A DNA stretch of 64,000 nt from Ferrimonas aestuarii (GCF_005116665.1 NZ_SWCJ01000002.1:1-64000), one strand, 5' to 3'; positions 28,601 to 37,903 are shown, counted from the stretch's first letter. A program made the numbers and translations. Notes: a model not told the origin generated them from the letters alone.

Positions 28601-30548
28601 GGTCGTTCTCCTGATGAGTAATCTCAATGAGTGGCTGTTGCCGTTTAACTTGCTGGCCGGGCTGCGCCAGAATTTGGCGGATGATGCCATCGCCGTCGGC
28701 GATAAGCGGCATCTCCATCTTCATCGCTTCCATAAATCCTAGGGTTTGGCCTTTACTGACTCTGTCGTTAACATCGACTTCGATGCGCTGCATTACGCCA
28801 TCCATGGCGGAGCGGATCACGCCATCGCCATCATGAACGTTTTTGGGTGACTGGCTATAGCCAAACTCCTCAAATTGGAAGGTTTGGCCTTGGTAACCGA
28901 GCCACAACTGCTGGCCGTGGTTAACGGCGGTAAATTTTTGGTGCAGGCCATCGATGCTTGCATGAACAGCTGCGCCGTCTCTGGAAAGGTTGATTTGGTG
29001 CTGCTGCCCATCAGCGGTGACGCGCCATCCCGATGAGTCGAATGACATCTGGAGCTCGGCCACATCCTCTTGGGCTTTTAAGCGCAGTCGGCTGGGGTTA
29101 GCGAGATTGAGTGCGCTGCCGCCGGTGTTTGGCTGCTGCGCCATCACGCAAGCGGCCAGCGCCCACAGCCATGAAGGGATGACCGCTTGGCTAAGGGAAG
29201 GGTCGCTGCCAAATTCGGTCTCGATAAACCCAGTTGTGGCCTCTCCTTGTCGAAACACCTCGTGGTTAAGCAGATTGATCAGCATGGCGGCATTGGTGTG
29301 CACCCCAAGCAGAGAGGTATTTTTCAGCGCTCGTATCAGCCTGCACCTTGCCTGCTCACGATCGTCGCCGTAGGCGATCACCTTGGCGAGCATGGGATCA
29401 AACTGGCTGCCAATGGGCTGATTTTGTACAAGACCGTGATCAACGCGAATGCCATCTGCTGAGTAGGGAGCCCAATGGAGTACACTGCCGGTTTGTGGGC
29501 AAAAGCCTTGGCTTGGTGCTTCTGCGTACAGGCGCACCTCAATGGCATGACCGGATAAGGGGATCTGCGACTGGCTGAGGGGGATGGGCTCTCCCGCGGC
29601 CAGTTTCAGCTGCCAAGCAACCAGATCCTGTCCGGTGATTAACTCCGTCACCGGGTGTTCGACCTGCAGTCGAGTGTTCATCTCTAAAAAGTAGAATTGG
29701 TTATTGTCGTCCAGTAGAAATTCGACGGTGCCAGCGCCCAGATATTGGCAGCTCTGACCCGCGAGCACCGCAGCTGCGCCCAGTTGCTCTCTGAGAGCGG
29801 CATTGACGGCGGGAGAGGGAGCCTCTTCGATCACCTTTTGATGTCGCCGCTGTATGGAGCAGTCGCGTTCTCCCAGGTGAACGACGTTGCCGTGTCCATC
29901 ACCAAAAATCTGCACTTCGATATGACGGCTGCGGGTGAGGGCCTTTTCTAAGATCAACTCATCGTCGCCAAACCCAGACTTCGCTTCGGCTCTGGCACTG
30001 GTTAATGCCGCAACCAAATCCTCGGGGGTTTCTACCAAACGCATGCCCCGTCCGCCGCCACCGGCGCTGGCTTTGATCATGACCGGAAAGCCGATGGCTT
30101 GCGCTTTGTTGATCAGGGCGTCATCGGTTTGATTGATGCCTTGATAGCCCGGAATGCAGGGCACGCCGGCCTGCTCCATGGCAATTTTCGCCAACCGCTT
30201 GCTGGCCATTAGCGCTATGGTTTCCGGGTTTGGGCCGATAAAGGTGATGCCCTGTTCTTGACAGCGGCGGGCAAAGTCGGCGTTTTCTGACAGGAAGCCG
30301 TAGCCAGGATGGATGGCATCGGCGCCACTTCGCTTTGCGGCATCGATAATGGCGTCGATATTCAGATAACTTTGGCTAAGGTCATCTGCCCCTAAGTAGA
30401 CCGCGCTGTCGGCCAGAGTGACCATGGGGCTGTGGCGGTCGCTGTCGGAGTAGATGGCAACCGCATCAAAACCTAACTGTTGCACCGTACGGATGATGCG
30501 AACGGCGATCTCTCCTCGGTTGGCGATAAGAACGGTAGTAAAGGCCAT
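28587..30548 (-). CDS. Acyl-CoA carboxylase biotin-containing alpha subunit, AtuF/LiuD type
   Basis: 653 residues. The biotin carboxylase domain covers about 1-450 (IANRGEIAVRIIRT, GGGGRGM ATP loop, EMNTRLQVEHPVTE). A linker follows, then a biotinyl domain with FMEAMKMEMP at about residue 615. With the carboxyltransferase subunit two genes upstream it forms an alpha6beta6-type carboxylase of a 3-methyl-branched enoyl-CoA. Gene order (B-C-D-E-F-G) points to geranyl-CoA carboxylase. Methylcrotonyl-CoA carboxylase remains the main alternative on sequence alone. Confidence 0.9.
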   Translation of the reverse strand: MAFTTVLIANRGEIAVRIIRTVQQLGFDAVAIYSDSDRHSPMVTLADSAVYLGADDLSQSYLNIDAIIDAAKRSGADAIHPGYGFLSENADFARRCQEQGITFIGPNPETIALMASKRLAKIAMEQAGVPCIPGYQGINQTDDALINKAQAIGFPVMIKASAGGGGRGMRLVETPEDLVAALTSARAEAKSGFGDDELILEKALTRSRHIEVQIFGDGHGNVVHLGERDCSIQRRHQKVIEEAPSPAVNAALREQLGAAAVLAGQSCQYLGAGTVEFLLDDNNQFYFLEMNTRLQVEHPVTELITGQDLVAWQLKLAAGEPIPLSQSQIPLSGHAIEVRLYAEAPSQGFCPQTGSVLHWAPYSADGIRVDHGLVQNQPIGSQFDPMLAKVIAYGDDREQARCRLIRALKNTSLLGVHTNAAMLINLLNHEVFRQGEATTGFIETEFGSDPSLSQAVIPSWLWALAACVMAQQPNTGGSALNLANPSRLRLKAQEDVAELQMSFDSSGWRVTADGQQHQINLSRDGAAVHASIDGLHQKFTAVNHGQQLWLGYQGQTFQFEEFGYSQSPKNVHDGDGVIRSAMDGVMQRIEVDVNDRVSKGQTLGFMEAMKMEMPLIADGDGIIRQILAQPGQQVKRQQPLIEITHQENDHDHA

Positions 30549-30557
30549 GAATTTCCC

Positions 30558-31349
30558 TTATTGGCGCCATTGGGGCGCACGTTTATCACGAAAGGCGCTC
30601 AGCCCCTCTTTGGTTTCGTCGCCAGTTAACGATTCGGCAAAGGCTTCTGCGGCCCAATCCAGCAACTTTTCTTGTGGTTCGGTTAAGGTGCGATGCAAAA
30701 GCGCCTTAGTGGTGGCATTGGCTCGAGGTGCGCAGCGGCCAAGTGTTGCCAGTATCTGATCTCGGCGAAGTGTCAGCTGCGCTGGCGAATCCTGTACCTC
30801 ATTCACTAGGTTGATGGTGGCAGCCTGTTCGCTATTGAGTTTTTGGCCCAGCAAGGCGATGGGACGGGTATTGGTGAGTCCGATGCGCTTGACCACAAAG
30901 GGGGCAATTTGAGCCGGAATGAGGCCGAGGCTGGTTTCCGGTAGCCCGAACTGACAATCTTGGGTTGCGATTAAATAGTCGCACACACAAGCCAGCCCGA
31001 AGCCACCGCCCAGTACCGACCCTTCCAGAAGCCCCAGTGTAAATTGCGGCGCGTGCTCAAGCTGGGTGATCAGGCGACCAAAGGCGCGATTGGTATCTCG
31101 CAGTGCAAGTGCCCCATCTCCTTGTCCTTGAGCGGCGGTGAAATCCTTGAGATCGCCACCGGCGCAGAAATGGCCACCACTGCCCTGAAGCACAATGGCA
31201 CGGCAACTGAGATCGCTGGCTACCGACTCAATGGCATGGCTCAGTTCCTCCACCATCTTTAAGCTCATGGCGTTACGACACTGGGGCCGATTTAAGGTCA
31301 GTGTCAAAAAGTCCGGTTCGCGCTGCACATTGATGCTGGTGTAGATCAT
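30558..31349 (-). CDS. Enoyl-CoA hydratase, AtuE/LiuC type
   Basis: 263 residues of the crotonase fold. The oxyanion-hole segments are FCAGGDLKDF and LEGSVLGGGFGLA, followed by FGLPETSLGLIPAQIAPFV, which is seen in methylglutaconyl- and isohexenylglutaconyl-CoA hydratases. In the atu pathway this step hydrates the carboxylated product before cleavage. The start has AGAGGAT upstream. Confidence 0.88.
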   Translation of the reverse strand: MIYTSINVQREPDFLTLTLNRPQCRNAMSLKMVEELSHAIESVASDLSCRAIVLQGSGGHFCAGGDLKDFTAAQGQGDGALALRDTNRAFGRLITQLEHAPQFTLGLLEGSVLGGGFGLACVCDYLIATQDCQFGLPETSLGLIPAQIAPFVVKRIGLTNTRPIALLGQKLNSEQAATINLVNEVQDSPAQLTLRRDQILATLGRCAPRANATTKALLHRTLTEPQEKLLDWAAEAFAESLTGDETKEGLSAFRDKRAPQWRQ

Positions 31350-31366
31350 GATGGCGATCCTCTGGG

Positions 31367-32521
31367 TTAGCCCTGACGTTTGGGCAAGATGCCCATCTTT
31401 TTGCAGATGATCCCCAACACCACCTCATCGGCGCCGCCGCCGATGGAGCACAGGCGCTGATCCCGATAGGCTCGGGATACTAAGTTGTCCCACATAAAGC
31501 CCATGCCACCCCAGAACTGCAGGCAGCTGTCGGTGATCTCGCGGCTAAGTCGGCCCGCTTTTAACTTGGCCATGGAGGCCAGATTGGTCACATCTTGGCC
31601 AGCGATATACTCTTGGGTGGCGCGATAGACCAAAGCGCGTAAGCACTCCAGTTCGGTTTGCAGTTCGGCGAGGCGGAAATGCACCGCTTGGTTGTCCAAA
31701 ATGGACTGATTGAAGGCCCGTCGTTCTCGGGTGTATTCGATGGTGGCGTCGATGCAGCCTTCCAGGGATTTGATGGTCATGGCGGCACCAAACAATCGCT
31801 CCTCTTGGAACTGCAGCATCTGCATGGTGAATCCGGCGCCCTCTTCACCGATGCAGTAGCGCTTAGGCACTCGTACGTTGTCGAAAAAGATCTGCGCGGT
31901 GTCGGAACTGCGCATCCCCAGCTTATCGAGCTTTTCCGAAAAGCTGATGCCAGGCAGGTGGGTGGGCACCACGATGAGCGACTTATTGCGGTGTATGGCG
32001 CCGTCGCTGGTGTTGGCAAGCAGGCAGATAAAATCCGCTTGCTTGGCGTTGGTGATCCACATTTTGGTGCCGTTGATCAGGTAATCATCGCCATCGCTGC
32101 GAGCCGTGGTTTTGATAGCGGCCACATCGGAACCTGCACCGGGTTCACTGACGCCGATGGCGGCGACCATGTCACCGGCAATGGCGGGGGAGAGAAATTG
32201 CTGACGTAGCTCATCGGAGCCAAATCGAGCCAGAGCAGGAGTCGCCATGTCGGTTTGAACGCCGATGGACAGCGGCACTCCGCCGCAATGGGCGGCGCCG
32301 AGCTCTTCAGCAAAAGCGATCTGGTAGCTGTAGTCTAGATTCAGCCCTCCGTAGGCTTCTGGCTTGGTGATCCCCAGTAGGCCCAAGGCGCCCAGTTTTT
32401 GAAAAATGGCTTTGGCGGGATAGGCGCCGTCCCGCTCCCAGTGCTCGACATTGGGGTTTATCTCGGATTCAACGAACTGCTTAACGGTGTGCCTGAGCTG
32501 CTGATGTTCTTCGGTAAACAT
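31367..32521 (-). CDS. Acyl-CoA dehydrogenase, AtuD-like (citronellyl-CoA dehydrogenase candidate)
   Basis: 384 residues. Motifs are IGVSEPGAGSDVAAI, the substrate-loop IEYTRERRAFN and FWGGMGFMWD. At the end it has CSIGGGADEVVLGIICKKMGI, in which Gly replaces the Glu of the common YEGT motif, as in the AtuD family. It would oxidise a 3-methyl-branched acyl-CoA at the 2,3 position to feed the carboxylase. AGGAGAGC precedes ATG 32521. Confidence 0.88.
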   Translation of the reverse strand: MFTEEHQQLRHTVKQFVESEINPNVEHWERDGAYPAKAIFQKLGALGLLGITKPEAYGGLNLDYSYQIAFAEELGAAHCGGVPLSIGVQTDMATPALARFGSDELRQQFLSPAIAGDMVAAIGVSEPGAGSDVAAIKTTARSDGDDYLINGTKMWITNAKQADFICLLANTSDGAIHRNKSLIVVPTHLPGISFSEKLDKLGMRSSDTAQIFFDNVRVPKRYCIGEEGAGFTMQMLQFQEERLFGAAMTIKSLEGCIDATIEYTRERRAFNQSILDNQAVHFRLAELQTELECLRALVYRATQEYIAGQDVTNLASMAKLKAGRLSREITDSCLQFWGGMGFMWDNLVSRAYRDQRLCSIGGGADEVVLGIICKKMGILPKRQG

Positions 32522-32530
32522 GGTGCTCTC

Positions 32531-34141
32531 CTAAAAGCGGCTGACGCCAAAGTGATTGGATTGAAGAGGGTGTTGTTGGGCGTTTTGACAAACAGACAGG
32601 CACAGAGCCAAGACGTGGCGACTGTCTCTGGGATCGATGATGCCGTCATCCCAGAGCCGTGCGCTGCAGGCAAGAGGGGTTGAACCTTGCTCCATCATCG
32701 CCTCGGTTTGTTGTTGAAGCTGAGCCAGTTTGGCTTCGTCCACCTCACCCAAACGGCGCATTTTGGCTTCGGTGACAATGCGAAGCACTTGTCCGGCTTG
32801 CGCAGGCCCCATCACCGCCGTGCGGCTGTTGGGCCAAGCGAAGATGAATCTGGGGTCAAAGCCGCGGCCACACATGGCGTAGTTGCCTGCACCGTAGGAG
32901 CCACCAACCAGCAGACTGATTTTGGGTACGGTGGCGTTAGCCACGGCTTGAATCAGTTTGGAGCCATGCTTAATGATGCCGCTCTGCTCGGAATCGCTGC
33001 CCACCATAAAGCCGGTGGTGTTGTGGAAAAACAGTATTGGTGTGGCGCTTTGCTCACACAGTTGAATGAACTGTGCCGCCTTATTGGCTCCTCGATGGGA
33101 GATAGGGCCATTGTTGCCGATGACACCGCAGCGCTGCCCTTCGATCTGCAGGTGACCGCAAACGGTATGACCGTCAAAATCGGCTTTAAAATCGAGAAAC
33201 GATGAGTCATCGGCGATGCGAGCGATGATCTCCCGTACGTCATAAGGCTGCTTGGGATCGGCTGGGACAATGGCCAACAGCTCGTCGTTGCCATAGCGAG
33301 GCGGGCGCACATTAGGCTCAATCTGCTCAGATAAAAACTGATGACAGCTTTGTGCAACCACATCCCGGGCAATGGCAATGCCTTGAAGATCACTGTCGGC
33401 CAGATATTCGCCGGTGCCGGCAACCTCGATGTGCATCTGCGCGCCGCCGAGGGCCTCGTCGGTGGCGACCTCCCCAGTGGCCGCTTTCAATAATGGCGGA
33501 CCAGCCAGATACATGGCGGATTGGTTTTTAATGAGGATGACGTAATCGGACATGCCCGGTTGGTAAGCGCCACCGGCGGTGGCTGAGCCGTGCACTACGG
33601 TAATTTGGGGGATGCCTAAGGCCGACAAGCGAGCTTGATTGGCGAAGGCTCGGCCGCCCTCACAAAAGGTGTCGGTGGCGTAGTGCAGGTTGGCGCCACC
33701 GCTTTGTGCAAGGGTGACGATGGGCAGGCGGTTTTCCAAGGCGATCTCTTGCGCTCTGAGCTTTTTCTTTAGCCCCATGGGGGAGACGGTTCCCCCTTTA
33801 ATGGCGCAGTTGTCCACCACCACCATACAGCGGATGCCGCTGATGACGCCTATGCCGACGATACAGCCGCCACCGGCGCCGCTGCCGTCTTTGTCATCGT
33901 GCATGCGATAGCCCGCCAGAGACGCGATCTCCAAAAATGGCGAGCCGATATCGAGCAGCTGGGCTAAGCGCTCTTTTGGCAGCAGTTGACCGCGCTTATC
34001 AAACTTGGGGCGGGCACGCTCTGCGGTAGCGTCCACAAAGGCTTCGACGGCGCGCACTTGCTCTAATGCGGCCAGCATCTGTTGACGATTGGCATCACTG
34101 GCGGCGTCGGATAGGTTGAGTTTGGAGATTAGGCTTGGCAT
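32531..34141 (-). CDS. Acyl-CoA carboxylase beta (carboxyltransferase) subunit, AtuC-like
   Basis: 536 residues. Carboxyltransferase marks are SGGANLHYATDTF, VHGSATAGGAYQPGMSDY and the C-terminal VGGSYGAGNYAMCGRGFDPRF. In methylcrotonyl-CoA carboxylase the acyl-pocket segment typically reads GRIF followed by an aromatic residue and NQA. Here it is GRAFANQA, with Ala replacing bulky residues. A larger pocket would fit geranyl-CoA, which published GCC/MCC structures explain by loss of an aromatic side chain. I have not aligned the exact residue. Start ATG 34141 overlaps the preceding stop in TAATG. Confidence 0.9.
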   Translation of the reverse strand: MPSLISKLNLSDAASDANRQQMLAALEQVRAVEAFVDATAERARPKFDKRGQLLPKERLAQLLDIGSPFLEIASLAGYRMHDDKDGSGAGGGCIVGIGVISGIRCMVVVDNCAIKGGTVSPMGLKKKLRAQEIALENRLPIVTLAQSGGANLHYATDTFCEGGRAFANQARLSALGIPQITVVHGSATAGGAYQPGMSDYVILIKNQSAMYLAGPPLLKAATGEVATDEALGGAQMHIEVAGTGEYLADSDLQGIAIARDVVAQSCHQFLSEQIEPNVRPPRYGNDELLAIVPADPKQPYDVREIIARIADDSSFLDFKADFDGHTVCGHLQIEGQRCGVIGNNGPISHRGANKAAQFIQLCEQSATPILFFHNTTGFMVGSDSEQSGIIKHGSKLIQAVANATVPKISLLVGGSYGAGNYAMCGRGFDPRFIFAWPNSRTAVMGPAQAGQVLRIVTEAKMRRLGEVDEAKLAQLQQQTEAMMEQGSTPLACSARLWDDGIIDPRDSRHVLALCLSVCQNAQQHPLQSNHFGVSRF

Positions 34142-35016
34142 TAGGACTCCTGCTGCAAAACGCTCGGCACCACGGCGCGGTGGAAGCCCTGATAACTGAC
34201 GCTGTTGCTGGCTTTTTGGCCGCGAATGGGCCACACGGCGCTGCCTTGTGAGGCCGCACCATCGACTCGGATGGTGGTACCGGAGATGAAACTGGCGCCC
34301 TCGGAGAGCAGAAACACAATGGCGCTAGAGACCTCAGATTCGGTGGCCATCCGTTTTAGCGGAATGTCTTCGCGCATTTTCGGGATCTTAGAGCGCATCG
34401 GTTCCTCGTAGGTGTCCATACCGCTGGAGGCAACCCAACCCGGTGCAACGGCATTGACGCGCACGCCCTTATGACCCCATTCCCAAGCGGCAGTCTTGGT
34501 GAAATTCTCCATGCCGGCTCGGGCTGCTCCACTGTGGCCCATGCCAGGCATTCCGCCCCAGTAATCGGCGGTAATGTTGACAATAACGCCGCCATGGTCG
34601 CTCATGGAGTGGCTAAACAGTGCCTTTGACATTAAAAAGCCACCCGTCAGGTTGGTATTGACCACAGCTTCAAAGCCGCGCTGACTGATCTGCTCGAGGG
34701 GAGAGGGGAACTGCCCTCCGGCGTTATTGACCAAGCCGTAGATGGGGCCGTGACGTTCAACCAAGGCTGCGACGGTGTTGTCGACGTCGGCTTCAATACG
34801 AATGTCCAGTTGGGCGTAGTCTGCCTGACCGCCATCTTCGTGGATCTCCTGTTGTACCGTCAGCAGCTTGTCCAGATTACGGCCAATCAGAATGACCTTT
34901 GCGCCTAGAGACGCAAGCTCATGGGCACAGCAGCGACCAATGCCACTGCCGCCTCCGGTGACGATGATGGTTCTATTCTGCATCGATTGCTTGGCGAATA
35001 CGGAACGGTATGACAT
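34141..35016 (-). CDS. SDR oxidoreductase, AtuB-like, first gene of operon
   Basis: 291 residues. The cofactor loop is VTGGGSGIGR. The active-site region reads HSGAARAGMENFTK in place of YxxxK. The same HSGAARAG sequence is characteristic of peroxisomal trans-2-enoyl-CoA reductase, so this is likely a natural variant rather than a defect. AtuB precedes AtuC in Pseudomonas in the same way. AGGGAG lies upstream of ATG 35016. A divergent TetR gene starts 191 bases away. Confidence 0.87.
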   Translation of the reverse strand: MSYRSVFAKQSMQNRTIIVTGGGSGIGRCCAHELASLGAKVILIGRNLDKLLTVQQEIHEDGGQADYAQLDIRIEADVDNTVAALVERHGPIYGLVNNAGGQFPSPLEQISQRGFEAVVNTNLTGGFLMSKALFSHSMSDHGGVIVNITADYWGGMPGMGHSGAARAGMENFTKTAAWEWGHKGVRVNAVAPGWVASSGMDTYEEPMRSKIPKMREDIPLKRMATESEVSSAIVFLLSEGASFISGTTIRVDGAASQGSAVWPIRGQKASNSVSYQGFHRAVVPSVLQQES

Positions 35017-35060
35017 CCAACACTCCCTCTGAAGATTCAATGATCCTGTGGTAAACAGAC

Positions 35061-35101
35061 TAGGTTCCTTGTCTATTTTTTGTTAACCTAGCAAGCGCTT
35101 G
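35061..35101. promoter_or_regulatory. Candidate TetR operator region
   Basis: Between the divergent operon and TetR gene lie two dyads: TAGGTT (35061-35066) inverted with AACCTA (35085-35090), and the perfect palindrome CAAGCGCTTG (35092-35101). AtuR of Pseudomonas aeruginosa is reported to bind inverted repeats in the equivalent intergenic region. I cannot compare the exact site here. Confidence 0.5.
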
Positions 35102-35207
35102 GTTTTATGGCAAGTCTTGAGTTAAAACAGATTTTTCTAAAACAACAAAGGGTGTTAGCATCCGTTTGGCAACGCGTTGAACTGTGACAGAAACTGGGGG
35201 GAGCATT

Positions 35208-35813
35208 TTGCTTCAAACCGTCGAACAACAATTAATAGAGCAAGGGATCCTCGCCGATCCTCAAAGCCCACGAGGTCGTTTGCTGGCTCATGCGGCCAAA
35301 CTGTTTCGAAATAAGGGCTATCAGAGCACCACGGTTCGAGACATCGCCGCGGCGGTGGGCATCCTCTCCGGCAGTATTTTCCACCATTACAAAAACAAGG
35401 ACGCCATTCTCAAAGCGGTGATGCTTGAAGGGATCTATCACTCTATGGGACAGATGCATGCCGCACTTGAGCAGGCACAAGGCCCTAAAGGTAAGCTCCG
35501 GGCACTCATCGCCTGTGAGCTTGACTCCATGAATGGCAGTCGTGGCGATGCCATGACGGTGGTGGTTAACGAGTGGCGTTTCCTCTCTGACGGCGGTCAG
35601 GCTGACATCTTGTCATTGCGAGAAGAGTATGAGCAGTTGTGGATCTCAGTGCTCGAGCAGGCCTTCGAACAGGAGCTGCTGCAATGCCCGCCAAGTGTGA
35701 TGCGAAAGCTTCTCTATGGTGCGATAACATGGACAGACAAGTGGTTTCGCCCAGATGGAGAGCTGTCAGAGGCGCAGCTTATCGATGAAATTCTCAAATT
35801 GGCGATCCGCTAA
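35208..35813 (+). CDS. TetR-family repressor, AtuR-like
   Basis: 201 residues. The helix-turn-helix spans about 30-75 (LFRNKGYQSTTVRDIAAAVGI, then SGSIFHHYKNKDAIL). The ligand domain follows. A TTG at 35208 is the best start because GGGGGGAG lies just before it; an in-frame GTG at 35184 has no such site. The divergent placement next to an atuB-like gene copies the atuR/atuA arrangement of Pseudomonas, so it probably represses this operon until a terpenoid acyl-CoA binds. Confidence 0.87.
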   Translation: MLQTVEQQLIEQGILADPQSPRGRLLAHAAKLFRNKGYQSTTVRDIAAAVGILSGSIFHHYKNKDAILKAVMLEGIYHSMGQMHAALEQAQGPKGKLRALIACELDSMNGSRGDAMTVVVNEWRFLSDGGQADILSLREEYEQLWISVLEQAFEQELLQCPPSVMRKLLYGAITWTDKWFRPDGELSEAQLIDEILKLAIR

Positions 35814-36122
35814 ATGCACAGGCGTTTCGCGACTGGCAAGAGTCTGAATACTGTTGATGAGAGGTTGGTTTAACAAGCGCGGCTAAAACCGTTTTGTTTT
35901 GCCGCCTAAATCAAGCATATGATTAAATTCAGATCGAGGATAATCAGCGCATAGTGCCCAAACCCGCGCAAAAGAACCACGGCTCCCAATTATCATCTCA
36001 TTCGAAATCTCTTTCTCTGTCGCGCTAAATAAAGCGCGATAGAGCTTGATTTGCCCCCGATTATCTCTGAAACTAAACGCATGTTTAAAATTTGTGTTTA
36101 GAAACCCCGACAGGATGTGACC
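35814..36122. other. Intergenic region between TetR and acyl-CoA dehydrogenase genes
   Basis: No credible gene is seen; a minus-strand frame of 81 codons shows no family likeness. The right end carries the PsrA-like site and the AGGA ribosome binding site of the acyl-CoA dehydrogenase. Confidence 0.5.
36074..36087. promoter_or_regulatory. PsrA-like operator
   Basis: TAAACGCATGTTTA fits the AAAC-N4-GTTT pattern of PsrA, a fatty-acid-responsive TetR repressor of beta-oxidation genes in Shewanella and Pseudomonas. It sits 36 bases before the acyl-CoA dehydrogenase start, where a repressor would block transcription or its initiation. Confidence 0.5.
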
Positions 36123-37886
36123 ATGCAATACAACGCCCCCGTGAACGAGATGCAGTTTCTGCTCAAGGATGTGTTTGACGCGGATCGAGTTTGGCAGTCA
36201 GTCCCCGCTTTGGCTGAAGCCATTGAGATGGAGACCGCCACGGCGATTTTGGAGGAGGGTGCCAAAATCACTCAAAGCTTGATTGCGCCTCTGAACCGCG
36301 ATGGTGACGAGGAGGGCGTTGGGTTCGACAACGGCGTAGTTACCACGCCAAAAGGCTACAAAGATGCGTATCAAACCTACGCCGAATCTGGCTGGGTTGG
36401 CCTATCTGGCGAGCCTGAGTATGGCGGCATGGGCATGCCGAAAATGCTGGGCGTGCTGTTTGATGAGATGGTCTATTCCGCCTCGAACGCTTTTGCCTTG
36501 TATGGTTCATTGACCGCCGGTGCGGCGCTTTGCATTGCCGCTCATGGCAGTGAGGAGCTAAAGCAGCAGTATCTTCCTAAGCTATACAGCGGTGAGTGGG
36601 GCGGCGCCATGGACATGACCGAGCCACAGTCCGGCTCGGATTTGAGCGGCCTGCGCACCAAGGCAGTGGCCAATGAGGATGGCAGCTACAACATCACCGG
36701 CTCTAAGATTTTCATTACCGGCGGCGACCACGATCTGACTGAAAACGTGATTCACTTGGTGCTGGCCAAATTACCTGATGCCCCAGGCGGCAGCCGCGGT
36801 ATCTCTTTGTTCCTCGTTCCTAAAAACACCGTTAATCCAGACGGCAGCGTTGGTGACAATAACGGCGTCACCTGTGGCGCGGTGGAGCACAAGATGGGCA
36901 TTAAGGCCTCGGCCACCTGTGTCATGAACTTTGACGACGCCAAAGGTTACCTGATTGGTAAGGTGAATCGTGGTTTGGTGGCGATGTTCACCATGATGAA
37001 TTATGAGCGTCTCTCCATCGGTATTCAGGGGCTGGGTTGCTCGGAAGCGGCCTATCAACTGGCGGCGAACTACGCGAAAGAGCGCAAGCAGGGTAAAGGT
37101 GCTGGGCGCGGGTTAGGCGGAGAAGCCGATCCCATTTTGGTTCACGGCGACGTGCGCCGTATGCTGCTAGACATCGCGTCTACGACCGAAGCGGGTCGCG
37201 CCCTGTCGGTCTATGTGGGTATGCAGCTTGATTTGGCCAAACACGCCGAAGGTGATGTGCAAAAGCAGGCCAATGATCAGGTCGCTCTGTTAACGCCGCT
37301 GGCCAAAGCGTTCTTCACTGACATGGGCCTGGAGTCCACCGTGAACGCTCAGCAAGTATTTGGCGGCCACGGCTACATTCGTGAATGGGGCGTTGAGCAG
37401 TTGGTTCGTGACGTGCGCATTGCCCAGATCTACGAAGGCACCAACGGCATTCAGGCGCTGGATCTGCTTGGCCGTAAGTTGGTGGCCAATCGCGGTGACG
37501 CCTTAGCCAAGCTAAAAGCTCAGGTTGAAGCTGAGCTCGAGGGCTTGTCCGGGGCTTGGCTGCCGCAAAAACAGCAGTTACTAGAAAGCTTTGATGCCTT
37601 GATTGCTAAAGTGGGCGACATTGCCAATAGCAGCAATAAGGCGGATGCCGTCAACAGTGCTGCCACTGATTTCCTTCACGCCTGTGGTTACACCATTTAT
37701 GGTTGGATGTGGCTGAAGATGGTCTTGGCGGCGGAGCAAGGCGAGTTTGAGAAAGCGTTTGTCGAACGTAAAGGCATGTTGGCGCGTTATTTCTTCGAGC
37801 GTAAGCTGCCGAAAGCGCACTACCATCTGAGCATCATTAAGCAGGATCCGGCGGCCGTGATGGCGATGCCAAACGAGTGGTTCTAA
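36123..37886 (+). CDS. Long acyl-CoA dehydrogenase with C-terminal extension
   Basis: 587 residues from ATG 36123 (AGGA seven bases upstream; GTG 36117 is an alternative). The dehydrogenase core holds MDMTEPQSGSDLSGL and VFGGHGYIREWG. The catalytic Glu is in IAQIYEGTNGIQALDLLGRK, so unlike the two atu dehydrogenases it has the classical base. A C-terminal helical extension of about 130 residues marks the long fatty-acid-oxidation type found beside fad genes in Shewanella-like bacteria. It is separate from the terpenoid operon and probably under PsrA. Confidence 0.93.
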   Translation: MQYNAPVNEMQFLLKDVFDADRVWQSVPALAEAIEMETATAILEEGAKITQSLIAPLNRDGDEEGVGFDNGVVTTPKGYKDAYQTYAESGWVGLSGEPEYGGMGMPKMLGVLFDEMVYSASNAFALYGSLTAGAALCIAAHGSEELKQQYLPKLYSGEWGGAMDMTEPQSGSDLSGLRTKAVANEDGSYNITGSKIFITGGDHDLTENVIHLVLAKLPDAPGGSRGISLFLVPKNTVNPDGSVGDNNGVTCGAVEHKMGIKASATCVMNFDDAKGYLIGKVNRGLVAMFTMMNYERLSIGIQGLGCSEAAYQLAANYAKERKQGKGAGRGLGGEADPILVHGDVRRMLLDIASTTEAGRALSVYVGMQLDLAKHAEGDVQKQANDQVALLTPLAKAFFTDMGLESTVNAQQVFGGHGYIREWGVEQLVRDVRIAQIYEGTNGIQALDLLGRKLVANRGDALAKLKAQVEAELEGLSGAWLPQKQQLLESFDALIAKVGDIANSSNKADAVNSAATDFLHACGYTIYGWMWLKMVLAAEQGEFEKAFVERKGMLARYFFERKLPKAHYHLSIIKQDPAAVMAMPNEWF

Positions 37887-37903
37887 GTTAAGGTGATGGA
37901 TGC

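Noticed and set aside
26626-35813. Leucine degradation (liu) operon
   Set aside because: The gene families overlap, but there is no HMG-CoA lyase, the regulator is TetR rather than MerR, and the gene order and the AtuD- and AtuC-like features fit the atu cluster better. It stays the main alternative.
35883-36128. Minus-strand frame of 81 codons between the TetR and acyl-CoA dehydrogenase genes
   Set aside because: No ribosome binding site or family likeness, and it runs across the PsrA-like site and start of the dehydrogenase gene.
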